Source of the DNA: Dechloromonas denitrificans
GTDB taxonomy: Bacteria; Pseudomonadota; Gammaproteobacteria; Burkholderiales; Rhodocyclaceae
Direction of reading: 5' to 3'
Assembly: GCF_001551835.1 (NCBI RefSeq)
Contig: NZ_LODL01000007.1
Coordinates: forward strand, 110,628-174,627
Length of the DNA: 64,000 nt
Shown: positions 45,236 through 56,572 of the stretch, one piece after another
How the letters are laid out: every line of letters begins with the position of its first letter
How positions within the stretch are numbered: the first letter of the stretch is position 1
Notes under the pieces: generated by a model
Database searches by the model: none
What the model saw: only the letters and a program-made list of their open reading frames with translations
What the model was told of the DNA's origin: nothing
Program-made: the position numbers and the translations under genes

Positions 45236-46524
45236 CGGCTCTCCCGATCACGCGAACGCAGTGAGGGTTCGCGCCGGCTGGGGTTGTTCAAGGAATTATC
45301 GAGTTGCGGCGGCGCTTCCGAGGAGAGCGGTGTTTGCGCCCTGGGTACAGCAGCGGGAGCGGGAACATCAGCCCCTGCAACCTGCGCGGCCGTTACCGTA
45401 CCGGCTGCCTGCATCAGCTTGTCGAGCGGCAAATAGAGCAGATTGCCCTGCCCCTTGGCGTCCACCAGAACCTTGCTGGTGTTGGAATAAACCTGCTGCA
45501 TCGTATCCAGATACATGCGCTGACGCGTCACTTCGGGAGCCTTGGCATATTCGGTCTGCACCTGCTTGAAACGGGAGGAATCACCCTCAGCCGTTGCAAT
45601 CACGCGCTGCCGGTGACCATTGGCCTCCTCCATCAAACGTGCCGCAGTGCCCTTGGCCTTCGGAATAACGTCATTGGCATAGGCCTGACCTTCATTCTTC
45701 TGACGCTCGCGGTCCTGACCGGCCTTTACCGCATCATCAAAAGCCGACTGGACCTGTTCGGGAGGCTGTGCATTCTGCATCGTGACCTTGGAGATCATGA
45801 TGCCGCTCTTGTAGCGATCAAGAATATCCTGCATCAGCTTGGAGGCCTGGGTGGCGATCTGCTCGCGCCCCTCGTAGAGCACGAAGTCCATCTTGCTCTT
45901 GCCAACGATTTCGCGAACGGCGGTCTCGGCAGCCCCCATCACCGCTTCATCGGTGTGGCGGTTATTGAACAGATACTCAACCGGATCCTTCAGGACGTAC
46001 TGGACGGCAAACTGGATGTTTACGATATTTTCATCATCGGTAAGCATCAGCGCTTCCTTGAGCACCTTGTTGCGCTCACTGCCGCGATAACCGATTTCGA
46101 TCGTCCGCACACCAGTCAGGTTGACCAGTTCGTGCGACTGGATCGGGTAAGGAAAACGCCAGCGCAAACCGGGCTCGGTCGCCTCTTTATAGCTACCGAA
46201 CTGGAGGACGATCCCCCGCTGCGAAGCATCTACAATATAGAAACCCGACGCCAGCCAAACAACGGCAACCAGGCCGGCAATCAGGCTGATGCCGCCGCCG
46301 AGAAATTTCGGGTTGAAATCGATCTGCGGCATGCGCGGCCCATCACCGCCATTATTGCCGCCACCGCCCCCCTTCTTGCCGAGCATACTGGACAGCTTGC
46401 GATTGAAATCTCGCCACAACTCCTCGAGATCGGGCGGCCCATCGTTCGGGCGACGCGGTCCGCCGCCGGGCTTGTCACCATCGTTGCCGCCACGATTGCC
46501 CCACTGCGGGTCGTTGAGCGACAT
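45232..46524 (-). CDS. hflK: FtsH protease activity modulator HflK
   Basis: 430-aa partner of HflC. A Gly-rich cytoplasmic N-terminus (MSLNDPQWGNRGGNDGDKP) is followed by a helix (ISLIAGLVAVVWLASGFYIV), the band-7 domain (GIVLQFGSYKEATEPGLRWRFPYPI) and a Pro/Ala-rich tail (VPAPAAVPRAQTP). I use ATG 46524 with AGGTATATTC upstream; the frame extends to 46548 without need. It starts 36 bp after the hflX stop. Confidence 0.96.
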   Translation of the reverse strand: MSLNDPQWGNRGGNDGDKPGGGPRRPNDGPPDLEELWRDFNRKLSSMLGKKGGGGGNNGGDGPRMPQIDFNPKFLGGGISLIAGLVAVVWLASGFYIVDASQRGIVLQFGSYKEATEPGLRWRFPYPIQSHELVNLTGVRTIEIGYRGSERNKVLKEALMLTDDENIVNIQFAVQYVLKDPVEYLFNNRHTDEAVMGAAETAVREIVGKSKMDFVLYEGREQIATQASKLMQDILDRYKSGIMISKVTMQNAQPPEQVQSAFDDAVKAGQDRERQKNEGQAYANDVIPKAKGTAARLMEEANGHRQRVIATAEGDSSRFKQVQTEYAKAPEVTRQRMYLDTMQQVYSNTSKVLVDAKGQGNLLYLPLDKLMQAAGTVTAAQVAGADVPAPAAVPRAQTPLSSEAPPQLDNSLNNPSRREPSLRSRDRESR

Positions 46525-46560
46525 GAATATACCTAAGGTCGGGATCATGAATGTCGGAGT

Positions 46561-47715
46561 TCAGTTTATGTAATCGTTTTGGGCTTCGCGTTCGGCATCG
46601 GCAAATGCCTTTTTACGGGCTTCGGCCTTGTTCCGGGCGAAGTCAGCCAGCGCTTCGCGCAGCAGATCAAGCCCTTCTCCGGAACGCGCACTGACACGAA
46701 CGCGCGCGATTTTAGCATACTCGTCCAGTTCGACTCCCGGCGAGGCCTGGGTCAGATCGATCTTGTTCCAAACGATCACCTGCCGCAAATCCCGGGCACC
46801 AATTTCGTCGAGGACTTTATTTACTTCATACATCTGTTCGTCACGGGCATGGCTGGCGCTATCGACCACATGCAGCAAGACGTCGGCATCGATAGCCGCC
46901 TCCAGTGTGGCATGAAAGGCATCGACCAGCGAGTGGGGCAAATCGCGGATGAAACCCACTGTATCCGAAATGACAATATTCCCGGCACCTTCGATCCACA
47001 ATTTGCGTGACGTGGTATCCAGCGTGGCAAACAACTGGTCGGCCGCGAAGACCCCGGCGTGAGTCAATGCGTTGAACAGTGTCGACTTGCCTGCGTTGGT
47101 GTAACCGACCAGCGAAACACTGAGCACATCCCCACGCAAGCGCGCTCTTCTTTGAACACCACGCTGGCGGGAAAGTTTCTCCAGGCGTTCCTTCAACAAT
47201 TTGACGCGCTTGCCAAGCAAACGGCGGTCCGTCTCAAGCTGGGTTTCACCGGGACCACGCATCCCGATCCCGCCGCGCTGCCGTTCCAGGTGGGTCCAGC
47301 CTCGAACCAGGCGGGTCGACAAATGCTCAAGTTGTGCCAGTTCGACCTGCAACTTGCCTTCGGCGCTGGAAGCACGCAAGGCAAAGATATCGAGAATCAG
47401 ACTGGTGCGGTCAATAACCCGGCATTTAAGTTCGCGCTCAAGGTTACGTTGCTGAGCCGGTGACAATTCATGGTTAAAAATCACCAGATCGGCCTCGGCT
47501 GCTGCGAGCATCGCTGCAATTTCCTGCACCTTGCCTTTGCCCGCAAAAGTCTTCGGATCCGGACTCTGTCTTTTGCCACAAACCTCGGCGGCGACGACGC
47601 CGCCCGCCGACTCGGCCAGCAGGCGTATTTCCTCCAACTGATCCCCAAGATCAGGTTGACCGAAGTCGAGCTGAACGATCACCGCACGTTCACCGGCGGC
47701 TGGTCGTTCATTCAT
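46561..47715 (-). CDS. hflX: Ribosome-associated GTPase HflX
   Basis: 384-aa Obg-HflX GTPase that splits stalled 70S ribosomes after stress. The N-terminal domain includes DPKTFAGKGKVQEIA and NHELSPAQQRNLE, and the G1 motif is GYTNAGKSTLFNAL, with DTVGFIRDLPH and NKID following. The start is set at ATG 47715 because upstream in-frame ATGs fall within the hfq terminator hairpin. It lies 60 bp after hfq. Confidence 0.95.
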   Translation of the reverse strand: MNERPAAGERAVIVQLDFGQPDLGDQLEEIRLLAESAGGVVAAEVCGKRQSPDPKTFAGKGKVQEIAAMLAAAEADLVIFNHELSPAQQRNLERELKCRVIDRTSLILDIFALRASSAEGKLQVELAQLEHLSTRLVRGWTHLERQRGGIGMRGPGETQLETDRRLLGKRVKLLKERLEKLSRQRGVQRRARLRGDVLSVSLVGYTNAGKSTLFNALTHAGVFAADQLFATLDTTSRKLWIEGAGNIVISDTVGFIRDLPHSLVDAFHATLEAAIDADVLLHVVDSASHARDEQMYEVNKVLDEIGARDLRQVIVWNKIDLTQASPGVELDEYAKIARVRVSARSGEGLDLLREALADFARNKAEARKKAFADAEREAQNDYIN

Positions 47716-47734
47716 GGGTGGATTCGGGGGAGAG

Positions 47735-47759
47735 AAAAGGCCCGTCATGCCGACGGGCC
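47735..47759 (-). terminator. Intercistronic terminator/attenuator between hfq and hflX
   Basis: Perfect stem GGCCCGTC/GACGGGCC with a 5-nt loop, followed on the minus strand by TTTTCTC. It ends just 20 bp before the hflX start, so some transcripts must read through or hflX has its own promoter. Confidence 0.75.
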
Positions 47760-47775
47760 AAAGCACGGGAGGCGA

Positions 47776-48012
47776 TTATTCCGCCGCCTGTTCCTGCTGG
47801 AGGTTTACCGGACGAGCCGGCACCACCGTCGAGATGGCGTGCTTATACACCATCTGGGTTACCGTGTTCTTGAGCAGAACCACGTACTGATCAAACGATT
47901 CAACCTGGCCCTGCAATTTGATCCCGTTAACCAGGTAAATCGAAACGGGAACATGTTCCCGGCGAAGAGCGTTGAGGAAGGGGTCTTGTAAGAGTTGCCC
48001 TTTGTTGCTCAT
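47776..48012 (-). CDS. hfq: RNA chaperone Hfq
   Basis: 78-aa Sm-like hexameric protein that pairs small RNAs with mRNAs. Sm1 and Sm2 motifs are complete: [39 protein letters not shown] and [10 protein letters not shown]. The C-terminal tail is short ([13 protein letters not shown]). ATG 48012 is preceded by GGAG; the open frame upstream is not used. Confidence 0.99.
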   Translation of the reverse strand: MSNKGQLLQDPFLNALRREHVPVSIYLVNGIKLQGQVESFDQYVVLLKNTVTQMVYKHAISTVVPARPVNLQQEQAAE

Positions 48013-48084
48013 GGTGTGGACTCCATGTGTGTTGTTATATGAGGTACCTAATGTACCCAAAATTGAGGCGTGGCGCTAAGTTAT

Positions 48085-49416
48085 TTACTTTTTGTCACGA
48101 TCCGCAAACGGATTCTTGCTGGTCACGAACTGAATGCGCAACGGTGTTCCCTGCAACTTGAATGCCTCCCGGAAGGTATGTTCCAGGTAGCGACGATAGC
48201 TATCGGTAATCTGATCGACCGCATTGCCGTGCACAACAATAATCGGCGGGTTGGAGCCCCCCTGGTGGGCATAACGTGGTTTCGGGCGGAAAAGACCATG
48301 CTTGGCTGGCGCCTGCTTGGCGACGGCATCGGCCAACACCCGCGCCAGGCGAGGCGTCGACAGCTTGGTCATGGCTGCGGCATAAGCGGAGTCGACCGAG
48401 CGGAACAGCGCCTCAAGACCGATATTTTCCCGGGCGGAGACAAAGTGGAACTTGGCAAAATCTAGGAACTTCAGCTTGCGCTGCAAGGTTTGCCGGGTCT
48501 GCTCACGGACATAGGTATCGAGGCCATCCCACTTGTTGACCGCAACCACCAGAGCACGACCAGACTGCACGATGAAATCGGCGATATGCGCATCCTGATC
48601 GGAAACGTCGGCCTGCGCGTCGACCATCAGGATCACCACGTTGGCATCCTCAATCGCCTTCAGTGTTTTGACGACCGAGAACTTCTCGATGGACTCGAAG
48701 ACCTTGCCGCGCTTGCGCATGCCCGCGGTATCGACGAGCACGTATTGGCGGCCGTTACGCTCGAAATCGATCTCGATCGAATCGCGCGTGGTGCCCGGTG
48801 CATCGAAGGCAATGACCCGCTCTTCACCGAGCAACGTGTTGATCATCGTCGATTTACCGACGTTCGGCCGGCCAACGATGGCGACACGAACTGCCGAGGA
48901 TTTCTCCTCTTCTTCTTCCGGCTCGGGGAAGGATTCCAGCGCCAGATCAACCAGCCCGCGCACGCCTTCGCCATGCGCTGCAGAAATGGCATTGGGCTCA
49001 CCGAGACCGAGTTCGTGGAAATCCGCCTCGACCATGCCGGAATTCATGCCTTCCGCCTTGTTGACCGCAACAAATACCGGGCGCTCCAGGCGCCGCAGTT
49101 TATTGGCGATTTCCTTGTCATGCGGCGTCAGGCCGCTGCGACCGTCGACGACAAAAATGACCGCGTCGGCTTCGGCGATCGCCTGTTCGGTCTGGCGCGC
49201 CATTTCATGCAGGATGCCATCCTTGACGAGCGGCTCGAAGCCGCCGGTATCGACGACCAGATAGGGCTTGCGACCCAGCTTGCCATGGCCATAGTGACGG
49301 TCGCGGGTCAGGCCCGGCATATCGGCGACGATGGCATCGCGCGAACGCGTCAGGCGGTTAAACAGGGTGGATTTGCCGACATTGGGTCGGCCGACCAGAA
49401 CGAGCGTAGGTTTCAT
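48085..49416 (-). CDS. der: Ribosome biogenesis GTPase Der
   Basis: 443-aa GTPase with two tandem G domains needed for 50S maturation. P-loops are [14 protein letters not shown] near the start and [15 protein letters not shown] in the second domain, with DTGGF and [11 protein letters not shown] switch motifs and NKWD. The C-terminal KH-like domain ends FADRDKK. ATG overlaps the bamB stop by 4 bp. Confidence 0.99.
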   Translation of the reverse strand: MKPTLVLVGRPNVGKSTLFNRLTRSRDAIVADMPGLTRDRHYGHGKLGRKPYLVVDTGGFEPLVKDGILHEMARQTEQAIAEADAVIFVVDGRSGLTPHDKEIANKLRRLERPVFVAVNKAEGMNSGMVEADFHELGLGEPNAISAAHGEGVRGLVDLALESFPEPEEEEEKSSAVRVAIVGRPNVGKSTMINTLLGEERVIAFDAPGTTRDSIEIDFERNGRQYVLVDTAGMRKRGKVFESIEKFSVVKTLKAIEDANVVILMVDAQADVSDQDAHIADFIVQSGRALVVAVNKWDGLDTYVREQTRQTLQRKLKFLDFAKFHFVSARENIGLEALFRSVDSAYAAAMTKLSTPRLARVLADAVAKQAPAKHGLFRPKPRYAHQGGSNPPIIVVHGNAVDQITDSYRRYLEHTFREAFKLQGTPLRIQFVTSKNPFADRDKK

Positions 49417-50573
49417 TGAGCCTCGATTGCGCTCACGTTACCGCCGCTGGTTTGCACCAGAAAGTCGGAACCGAGCAGTTGTACCGGTGTACGCACAGGC
49501 GTGCCATCGGTTTTCTGACGCGCAGCAAAACTGCCGTCTTCACGGGAGAGGAAGTGTACGATTCCCTCGGCATCGGCCACGGCGACCAGGCCGCGACGGA
49601 CCACCGGCCCGCTGACCCGGCGATTGAGCAGTTTGTCCTGCTTCCACAGGCTGCTACCGGAAAGGCGGTCGAGCGCATGCACCGCCCCCTTGTCATCGGT
49701 CACGAACAGGTAACGGCCATCCAGCGCCAGCCCTGCGGCCGACGAAATATCCCGCGACCAGATCATGGCGCCGCTCTGGCCCAGGTCAAAGCAGGCGACG
49801 CGGCCCTGGAAGGCAACGGCACAAACCTGCCGACCTTCGATAACCGGTGCGGCGACCACGTCGGCCACCCGGTCAAGCTCGGTCGCCCCTTTCGGCAGGG
49901 CGACGGCCCCCTCCCAGACGGGCGCGCCATTCTGAATGGAGAGGGCGACCAGCTTGCCGCCCGGAAAACCAACGAAAACATAGCGATCGGCAAATACCGG
50001 CGAAGCAACGCTACGCACCGACAACGAGGGTGTTGAACGCTGATAGACCCATTTGCGCCCACCGTCACCGGCGTCGAGCAGGAAAACGCGATTGTCGCCG
50101 CTCTTCACGGCCACACCGTCATCGCCAATGGTCGGGGCAGCCAGCACCTCGCTGGATACCCTGGCCTGCCAAAGCGGCTGTCCATCTTCTGCCGAGTAGG
50201 CCAGCACCTCACCCTTCGGGGTGCCAACCACGACCATCCGGCCATTCGCCCCGACACCGGCCGACAGCGACTGTCCGGCCTTGATCTTCCAGACCGTTTT
50301 GCCGCCTTCCAGCTTGTTGACCGTACCATCGGCGCTGGCAACATAAATAGCATTGCCGACAACGGCCGGCGTAAACACGTATCCGGCCGCCTTGCCGACC
50401 CCGACCGACCATTGCGTACGGACATCGGTCGAATTGGTGATTGGTGCCAGAACAGCCATCTTCGGCCCGGCACTGACAAAGGGATTGATCGAGTCAATCG
50501 AGTCGGAAATCGTCGCACAGCCCGCCGTAAGCAGACCGGCCGCGGCAAACAGAGCAAGCAGACGGCGCGACAT
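49413..50573 (-). CDS. bamB: Outer-membrane assembly lipoprotein BamB
   Basis: 386-aa beta-propeller lipoprotein of the BAM complex that inserts outer-membrane barrels. The signal peptide ends in a lipobox (LLTAGC, Cys19), and the body shows PQQ-like repeats such as [33 protein letters not shown] and [16 protein letters not shown]. Its ATG shares one base with the yfgM stop. Position between yfgM and der is the standard order. Confidence 0.97.
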   Translation of the reverse strand: MSRRLLALFAAAGLLTAGCATISDSIDSINPFVSAGPKMAVLAPITNSTDVRTQWSVGVGKAAGYVFTPAVVGNAIYVASADGTVNKLEGGKTVWKIKAGQSLSAGVGANGRMVVVGTPKGEVLAYSAEDGQPLWQARVSSEVLAAPTIGDDGVAVKSGDNRVFLLDAGDGGRKWVYQRSTPSLSVRSVASPVFADRYVFVGFPGGKLVALSIQNGAPVWEGAVALPKGATELDRVADVVAAPVIEGRQVCAVAFQGRVACFDLGQSGAMIWSRDISSAAGLALDGRYLFVTDDKGAVHALDRLSGSSLWKQDKLLNRRVSGPVVRRGLVAVADAEGIVHFLSREDGSFAARQKTDGTPVRTPVQLLGSDFLVQTSGGNVSAIEAQ

Positions 50574-51211
50574 CAGGCGGCCTCACCCAGGCCATCGAGC
50601 TTCTGCTGCAACAACTCACGGGAAGGCCCGGGCTTGCCCTCACCCTTCTCTAGCGCCCCCTTGTAGGCGGCACGCGCTTCCGGCTTCTTGCCCTGAGCGC
50701 TCAAAACATCACCCTTCAGTTCGAGAAAGCGGACATCGAAAGCCGGTGCATGAGCGGCATCAAGCTGCTTCAGTGCTTCGTCGTAGGCTTTTTCGTCGAG
50801 TTGGACCGCGGCCAGACGGAGCCGGGCGAGATCCTTCAGTTCATCCTTGGCATTCTCGGCAGCCCAGGCCAGTTGCGCCTTGGCTGTCTTCAAATCACCG
50901 GCCTCGAAGGACTGCTTGGCCGCAACCAGCGCCCCCAGTGAAGCGTAATTGGTGCGCCCGAATTTTTCAGCCAGTTCACCTGCGGCCGCTTTGACCTTCT
51001 GCGCATCGCTCGTTGCTACAGCCTGTTCAAGCACACCATAGATTGCTGCCGCTTGCGCCGACTGGCTGCGCTGATGCCAATTCCAGCCCTGCCAGCCAAT
51101 CACGCCGATCGAGGCGGCAACCACCACACCGGTGACGAGATTGCCGTACATCTTCCACCAGGTTTTCAGCGTATCGATCTGTTCCTGTTCTTCGAGGTCG
51201 TAATGCGCCAT
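50573..51211 (-). CDS. yfgM: YfgM-like ancillary SecYEG translocon protein
   Basis: 212-aa single-span membrane protein (helix LVTGVVVAASIGVIGWQGW) with a periplasmic TPR-like domain, fitting the YfgM family that links the Sec translocon to periplasmic chaperones. The N-terminal MAHYDLEEQEQIDTLKTWW is characteristic. It lies 4 bp after hisS and is followed by bamB. Confidence 0.92.
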   Translation of the reverse strand: MAHYDLEEQEQIDTLKTWWKMYGNLVTGVVVAASIGVIGWQGWNWHQRSQSAQAAAIYGVLEQAVATSDAQKVKAAAGELAEKFGRTNYASLGALVAAKQSFEAGDLKTAKAQLAWAAENAKDELKDLARLRLAAVQLDEKAYDEALKQLDAAHAPAFDVRFLELKGDVLSAQGKKPEARAAYKGALEKGEGKPGPSRELLQQKLDGLGEAA

Positions 51212-51215
51212 CTGC

Positions 51216-52514
51216 TTATTCCTCTTCGCTATCTTCGTCTGAATCGATCAGTTGTCCGATGATGGCTTCCGCCAGATCATCGACTTTCAGTTTCTGCTGC
51301 GCCGAACCTTCAGCGCGCAAGGATTTGAGCTGGGCTTCGCCGGTCGACGCCTCGTCATCGCCAATAATGACGGCAAACGCCGCTCCGCTGCCATCGGCCT
51401 TCTTCATCTGCGACTTGAAGCTGCCGCCGCCACAATGCATCAGTACGTTGATGCCCTGGTCGCGCAGACCTTCGGCAACGCGGAAAGCCAGGCGCAAAGC
51501 CTCGTCGCCCTGATGCACCAGGTAAACGTCCGGTGCCGGCGCCGCCGGCTCACCGCCGGATTCCTTGATCAAGGCGATCAGGCGTTCGACGCCCATGGCA
51601 AAACCGCAGGCCGCTGTTGCCTTGCCGCCCAGCTGAACAACCAGACCATCGTAACGACCACCGGCGCAAACCGTGCCTTGGGCCCCCAGCTTGTCGGTAA
51701 CCCACTCGAAAACGGTCAGGTTGTAGTAATCGAGGCCACGCACCAGGCGCGGGTTGATCGTGTACGGCTGACCGGCATCGCGCAGGACGCGCTGGACGCC
51801 TTCGAAATGAGCCAGCGATTCGGCGCCGAGATAGTCGATCAGCTTGGGCGCCGCGGCACACAGTGCCTGCATGGCGGGGTTCTTGGTATCGAGAATACGC
51901 AGCGGATTGGTATGCAGACGACGCTTCGCGTCTTCGTCCAGCAATTCGGCGTTTTCCTCGAAATAGGTAATCAGCGCCGCCCGGTGCTGGGCACGTTCTT
52001 CCGGCTGGCCGAGGCTGTTGATCTGCAGTTCGATACCGTCCAGACCGAGGTCACCCCACAGGCGAGCCCCCATCAGGATCATTTCGGCATCGATATCCGG
52101 ACCGGCCATGCCGAAGGACTCGACGCCAACCTGATGAAACTGGCGATAACGGCCCTTTTGCGGCCGTTCGTGGCGGAACATCTGGCCGATGTAATACAGG
52201 CGCTGGTTCTGGCGGGCCGCCAGGTTGTGCTCGATGACGGCACGCACGCAACCAGCCGTGCCTTCCGGGCGCAAGGTCAGCGCCTCACCGTTCAGACCAT
52301 CAATGAAGGAATACATTTCCTTCTCGACGATGTCGGTCACTTCGCCGATCGCCCGCTTGAAAAGCGGTGTCGGCTCGACGATCGGCATGCGAATCGGGCG
52401 ATAGCCGTAGCCTTTCAGCCACGCACGGATAGTGTCCTCGAACAGTTCCCAGAATTCGGCTTCGTCGGGGAGAACATCGTTCATCCCGCGCACGGCTTGC
52501 AGCGTTTGACTCAT
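51216..52514 (-). CDS. hisS: Histidyl-tRNA synthetase
   Basis: 432-aa class IIa synthetase. Motif 2 region [17 protein letters not shown], the histidine-specific loop [14 protein letters not shown] and motif 3 ([12 protein letters not shown]) are intact, with a C-terminal anticodon-binding domain. The start [16 protein letters not shown] is canonical. ATG overlaps the ispG stop by 4 bp. Confidence 0.99.
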   Translation of the reverse strand: MSQTLQAVRGMNDVLPDEAEFWELFEDTIRAWLKGYGYRPIRMPIVEPTPLFKRAIGEVTDIVEKEMYSFIDGLNGEALTLRPEGTAGCVRAVIEHNLAARQNQRLYYIGQMFRHERPQKGRYRQFHQVGVESFGMAGPDIDAEMILMGARLWGDLGLDGIELQINSLGQPEERAQHRAALITYFEENAELLDEDAKRRLHTNPLRILDTKNPAMQALCAAAPKLIDYLGAESLAHFEGVQRVLRDAGQPYTINPRLVRGLDYYNLTVFEWVTDKLGAQGTVCAGGRYDGLVVQLGGKATAACGFAMGVERLIALIKESGGEPAAPAPDVYLVHQGDEALRLAFRVAEGLRDQGINVLMHCGGGSFKSQMKKADGSGAAFAVIIGDDEASTGEAQLKSLRAEGSAQQKLKVDDLAEAIIGQLIDSDEDSEEE

Positions 52515-53740
52515 GCTTTCAATTTCTTGGTATAGGTGCGCTCGACATAGCGCTCGATGATTTGTTTGAACTCATTGGCGATATTGTCGCCCTTGAGGGT
52601 GACGGTTTTTTCACCGTCCTCGTAAACCGGGGCCGATGGCGCTTCACCCGTTCCCGGCAGCGAAATGCCGATATTGGCATGCTTCGATTCGCCCGGTCCG
52701 TTGACGATACAGCCCATCACGGCCAGCGTCATGTTTTCGGCACCATCGTAATGCAACTTCCATTCCGGCATCTTGGCGCGGACAAAATCCTGCACCTCGC
52801 CAGCCAGTTCCTGGAAAAGCGTACTGGTCGTCCGACCACAGCCCGGGCAAGCCGCCACCATCGGCGTAAAGGCCCGCAAACCCATGGTTTGCAGGATTTC
52901 CTGGGCAACAATGACTTCCTGGCTGCGCGAACCGCCAGGTTCCGGCGTCAACGAAACACGGATGGTATCGCCAATGCCTTCCTGCAGTAATACCGAGAGG
53001 GCGGCGGTCGACGCGACAATTCCCTTCGATCCCATGCCCGCCTCGGTCAAGCCGAGATGCAAGGCATAGTTAGCCCGCTTCGACAGCTCGCGATAAATGG
53101 CGATCAGATCCTGCACGCTGGAAACCTTGCAGGAAAGGATGATCCTCTCACCGGCCAAGCCGACCTCCTCGGCCTTGGCGGCCGACTCCAGCGCCGACGT
53201 CACCATCGCATGACGCATCATTTCGGTCGCGTCGAGCGGGACGGCCTGGCGACTATTCTCGTCCATGATACGGGCCAGCAATTCCTGATCGAGACTGCCC
53301 CAATTGACGCCGATGCGGACCGGCTTGTCGTACTTGCAGGCCAGTTCGACCATCTGGGCAAACTGCTCGTCCTTCTTCTTGCCAAAGCCGACGTTACCCG
53401 GGTTGATCCGGTATTTGGCCAGGGCTTCGGCACAAGCCGGATGCTCGGTCAGCAGGCGGTGGCCGTTGTAGTGAAAATCCCCGATCAGCGGCACGTTGCA
53501 GTTCATCCGGTCGAGATGCTCGCGGATCTTCGGTACCGCAGCCGCCGCTTCCGGCGAGTTGACCGTGATACGCACCAGTTCCGAACCGGCACGGGCCAGT
53601 TCGGCAGTTTGCAAGGCAGTTGCCAGATAATCGGCGGTATCGGTATTGGTCATCGACTGCACGACAACCGGCGCACTGCCGCCGACAATCACGTGGCCAA
53701 TCGAGGTGGTGCGCGTCAGGCGCTTGCTAACTGCCGTCAC
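52511..53740 (-). CDS. ispG: 4-hydroxy-3-methylbut-2-en-1-yl diphosphate synthase
   Basis: 409-aa iron-sulfur enzyme of the MEP isoprenoid pathway. The TIM-barrel domain opens with [19 protein letters not shown], and the [4Fe-4S] ligands appear as CPGCGRTT and GCIVNGPGE. Length fits the bacterial form. It lies 3 bp after rodZ, within the usual pilF-rodZ-ispG-hisS order. Confidence 0.99.
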   Translation of the reverse strand: MTAVSKRLTRTTSIGHVIVGGSAPVVVQSMTNTDTADYLATALQTAELARAGSELVRITVNSPEAAAAVPKIREHLDRMNCNVPLIGDFHYNGHRLLTEHPACAEALAKYRINPGNVGFGKKKDEQFAQMVELACKYDKPVRIGVNWGSLDQELLARIMDENSRQAVPLDATEMMRHAMVTSALESAAKAEEVGLAGERIILSCKVSSVQDLIAIYRELSKRANYALHLGLTEAGMGSKGIVASTAALSVLLQEGIGDTIRVSLTPEPGGSRSQEVIVAQEILQTMGLRAFTPMVAACPGCGRTTSTLFQELAGEVQDFVRAKMPEWKLHYDGAENMTLAVMGCIVNGPGESKHANIGISLPGTGEAPSAPVYEDGEKTVTLKGDNIANEFKQIIERYVERTYTKKLKA

Positions 53741-53743
53741 AAC

Positions 53744-54670
53744 TTACTCCAGAACCAGACGGGCAACGTCGCCCCGGGTATGCGGCACCAGATCAACCGC
53801 CTGACCACGCCAGAATAGTTTGACCCCCGGCGCAAAACCGATGACCAGCGAAAACGGGCCATTGCCCAAGACCGCCTGGTCAAGCCCGGCCGTGCCCCGC
53901 TGGGAGAAAATCACTTTGCTGTCGCGATCCTTGACTTCGACCCAGGACTCTTTCTCGAAGACGAAACGCAAAGGCGCCTTGACCAGGGCTTCCGCACTTG
54001 GGGCTGCCGCCGTCAAAGCCGGCGACACCGCAACGGCCGGCGCGTTCACCGGCTCGGCCGGAACAGCTACCGGATCTGCCTGCGGATTCATCACCTGCTG
54101 CGGCGTCGTGCCCGGCGGGAAAACCGGTTCGGCCGCAGGCTCGGCGAGAGCAGCCTGAGGCTGCTCCTGGGCATCTTTTTGCGAGAATGAACTGATCAGG
54201 TTCTGGGTACTTTCACGCCAGGCCGACAAATCGTTCGGCAGCAGGAAATAAACCAGGCCAGCCAGCGCCACCAGGACCGCTCCCGTCGTCACGACCGCCC
54301 GATCCCGGCGGGAAATAGGCCCACTGCTCTGCGGCATGGTGGCCGGACGCGAATCGACATCACCAAGCCTGGTGACGGGCTTCTGCAGCGTCAGATCGAG
54401 CTGGGCCATCAGCGGCAACGGGTCGATCTGGACCAGACGGGCATAGTTGCGGACAAATCCGCGAATGAAGGTATGACCGGGCAAAGCCTGCCAATCGCCG
54501 TTTTCCAGCGCTTCCACCTGCTTCGCCCCAAGCTTCAGGGTGGCAGCCACTTCCGGCAACTGGATGCCACGCTCTTCCCGGGCTGCCCGCAACTGGGCAC
54601 CCACATTCGGCACGGCTTCGGAAACGGTCTGATCGACCAAGTCTTCGACGCCGCTCATCTGATCACTCAT
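53744..54670 (-). CDS. rodZ: Cytoskeletal regulator RodZ
   Basis: 308-aa bitopic protein that ties MreB to the cell-wall machinery. Cytoplasmic HTH (~20-90, VGAQLRAAREERGIQLPEVA), a basic segment, one membrane helix (VVTTGAVLVALAGLVYFLLP), a Pro/Ala-rich periplasmic linker and a C-terminal DUF4115 domain (FVFEKESWVEVKDRDSKVIF). It abuts pilF by one shared base. Confidence 0.95.
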   Translation of the reverse strand: MSDQMSGVEDLVDQTVSEAVPNVGAQLRAAREERGIQLPEVAATLKLGAKQVEALENGDWQALPGHTFIRGFVRNYARLVQIDPLPLMAQLDLTLQKPVTRLGDVDSRPATMPQSSGPISRRDRAVVTTGAVLVALAGLVYFLLPNDLSAWRESTQNLISSFSQKDAQEQPQAALAEPAAEPVFPPGTTPQQVMNPQADPVAVPAEPVNAPAVAVSPALTAAAPSAEALVKAPLRFVFEKESWVEVKDRDSKVIFSQRGTAGLDQAVLGNGPFSLVIGFAPGVKLFWRGQAVDLVPHTRGDVARLVLE

Positions 54671-55470
54671 TAAAAGTTACCCTTGAGGAATTCCTGATAC
54701 TCGACCGAGGTCGGGTATCGACTTCGCAATTGTGCTGCAAAAGCACCTTCGGCTGAGCGGTTGCCAAGCTTTCGCTCGATGCGAATAGCAAGCCACAAGG
54801 CTTCGGCCGAAGGCCGCTCCATCATTTTCAGGACATCGTTCAGATAGACCCGAGCCTCTTCGTAGATCCCGCGCTGAAAAAACAGCTTGGCAAGTTGTAG
54901 GCGCGCCGTCGGCGCACCATCCCGCGCCAGGCGCAAGGCATTAAGCAGGTAGTTTTGCGCCCCATCGAGATCACCCGCCTTCATGGCACAGGTGCCGGCA
55001 TTGGTATAGGCGCGATCCGGCGTTTCGTAGAGCGGATTTTTCAGGGCTTGCAGGAAATAGGCGATCGACTGCCGTTCCTTGCCGGTATCACAGAGATACC
55101 AGCCGTAGTTGTTATTGACTTCCGGATCGGTAGGCGACAGGCTCAAGGCCCGCTGAAAGTCATTTTCCGCCTTGCCATATTCCTTCAAGTTGGCATAGAC
55201 CAGACCCCGCACGCTGTAGGCCTGAACATAGCTGGAGTCGGCACTGAGAGCGATGCCGAGCTCGTCGAGTGCAGCCGACATGTGCCCATTCTGAAAGTAC
55301 ATGGCACCGAGTTCGGTGTGTATCCGGGCCCGGTTCTTCGGATCGGTGGAGGCCTGATTCCGGGTGTTATTGACCGGCATATCGCTGTTGAATTGCGCCA
55401 AGGCCGGGAAAACACACAAAGCACTCAGGCAAATACCGACGAGCCGCTGCTTAACCGAAAAACTGTTCAC
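54670..55470 (-). CDS. pilF: Type IV pilus assembly TPR protein PilF/PilW
   Basis: 266-aa TPR protein that helps assemble the PilQ secretin. About five TPR units are visible ([60 protein letters not shown]). The signal peptide ends [11 protein letters not shown]: a standard signal-peptidase site is present but a lipobox is not convincing, although PilF of Pseudomonas is a lipoprotein. It overlaps rlmN by 4 bp. No other pilus genes are in the window. Confidence 0.92.
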   Translation of the reverse strand: MNSFSVKQRLVGICLSALCVFPALAQFNSDMPVNNTRNQASTDPKNRARIHTELGAMYFQNGHMSAALDELGIALSADSSYVQAYSVRGLVYANLKEYGKAENDFQRALSLSPTDPEVNNNYGWYLCDTGKERQSIAYFLQALKNPLYETPDRAYTNAGTCAMKAGDLDGAQNYLLNALRLARDGAPTARLQLAKLFFQRGIYEEARVYLNDVLKMMERPSAEALWLAIRIERKLGNRSAEGAFAAQLRSRYPTSVEYQEFLKGNF

Positions 55471-56564
55471 GGCCTTGCCTCCTTGAGGGGGATTACTCGT
55501 CCGGACGTACGCTTGGTTTTATCCTTGACCTGCCCCGCCAACTGACCGCAGGCCGCATCGATATCGTCACCGCGTGTCTTGCGCGTCGTGGTCACGATGC
55601 CCGCCTGCATCAGGATATCGGCGAAACGGCGCACCCGTTCGGCCGGGGAGCGCTTGAATGGCGAACCCGGGAATGGGTTGAAGGGAATCAGGTTGAATTT
55701 GCACGGCACGTTCTTGACCAAGGCCAGCAGTTCGCGGGCATGGGCATCGCTGTCGTTGATGCCGTCGAGCATGACGTATTCGAAGGTAATGAAGTCGCGT
55801 GGCGCTTTCTCAAGGTAGCGCTGGCAGGCCGCCATCAACTCCTTGAGCGGATATTTCTGGTTGATCGGCACCAGTTCGTCGCGTAGCTTGTCGTTGGGCG
55901 CATGCAGCGAGACGGCCAGGGCCACCGGGCACTCGTCGCGCAAGCGGTCCATGACCGGCACCAGACCGGAGGTCGAGACCGTGACGCGGCGACGCGACAG
56001 GCCGTAGGCGTGGTCGTCCAGCATCAATTTGAGGGCGGCGACGGAGTTTTCAAAATTGGCGAGCGGCTCACCCATGCCCATCAACACGACATTGGAAATG
56101 ACCCGCTGGTCGCCGTGCACCGCGCCCAATGCGTTATTGGCCAGCCAGAGCTGGCCGATGATTTCCGCCACCGTCAGGTTGCGGTTGAAACCCTGCTTGC
56201 CGGTCGAGCAGAAGGCGCAATCGAGCGCGCAACCGGCCTGAGTGGACACGCAGAGCGTGCCACGATCATCTTCGGGAATGAACACCGTTTCGACGGCATT
56301 GCCATTCCCGACGTCGATCAGAAACTTGCGCGTACCGTCATCCGACAGCTTGTCGGAGACTACCGCGGGCGGCGAGACAACGGCCCTTGCCTTGAGCTTT
56401 TCACGCAGGCTCTTGGCGATATCGGTCATGGCGTCGAAATCGGCCACACCGGATCGATGAATCCAGCGCAACACCTGGCGGGCCCGGAAAGGCTTTTCGC
56501 CTTGCGTGGCAAACCAGGCAGTCAGACTGTCGGCATCAAGATCAAGAAGATTTTGCATCAGCAT
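55467..56564 (-). CDS. rlmN: Dual-specificity RNA methyltransferase RlmN
   Basis: 365-aa radical-SAM enzyme that makes m2A at A2503 of 23S rRNA and A37 of some tRNAs. The cluster motif is CALDCAFC, and [25 protein letters not shown] and the C-terminal cysteine region ([14 protein letters not shown]) are in place. ATG 56564 or 56558 are both possible ([10 protein letters not shown]). Confidence 0.98.
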   Translation of the reverse strand: MLMQNLLDLDADSLTAWFATQGEKPFRARQVLRWIHRSGVADFDAMTDIAKSLREKLKARAVVSPPAVVSDKLSDDGTRKFLIDVGNGNAVETVFIPEDDRGTLCVSTQAGCALDCAFCSTGKQGFNRNLTVAEIIGQLWLANNALGAVHGDQRVISNVVLMGMGEPLANFENSVAALKLMLDDHAYGLSRRRVTVSTSGLVPVMDRLRDECPVALAVSLHAPNDKLRDELVPINQKYPLKELMAACQRYLEKAPRDFITFEYVMLDGINDSDAHARELLALVKNVPCKFNLIPFNPFPGSPFKRSPAERVRRFADILMQAGIVTTTRKTRGDDIDAACGQLAGQVKDKTKRTSGRVIPLKEARP

Positions 56565-56572
56565 CCTAGTCC

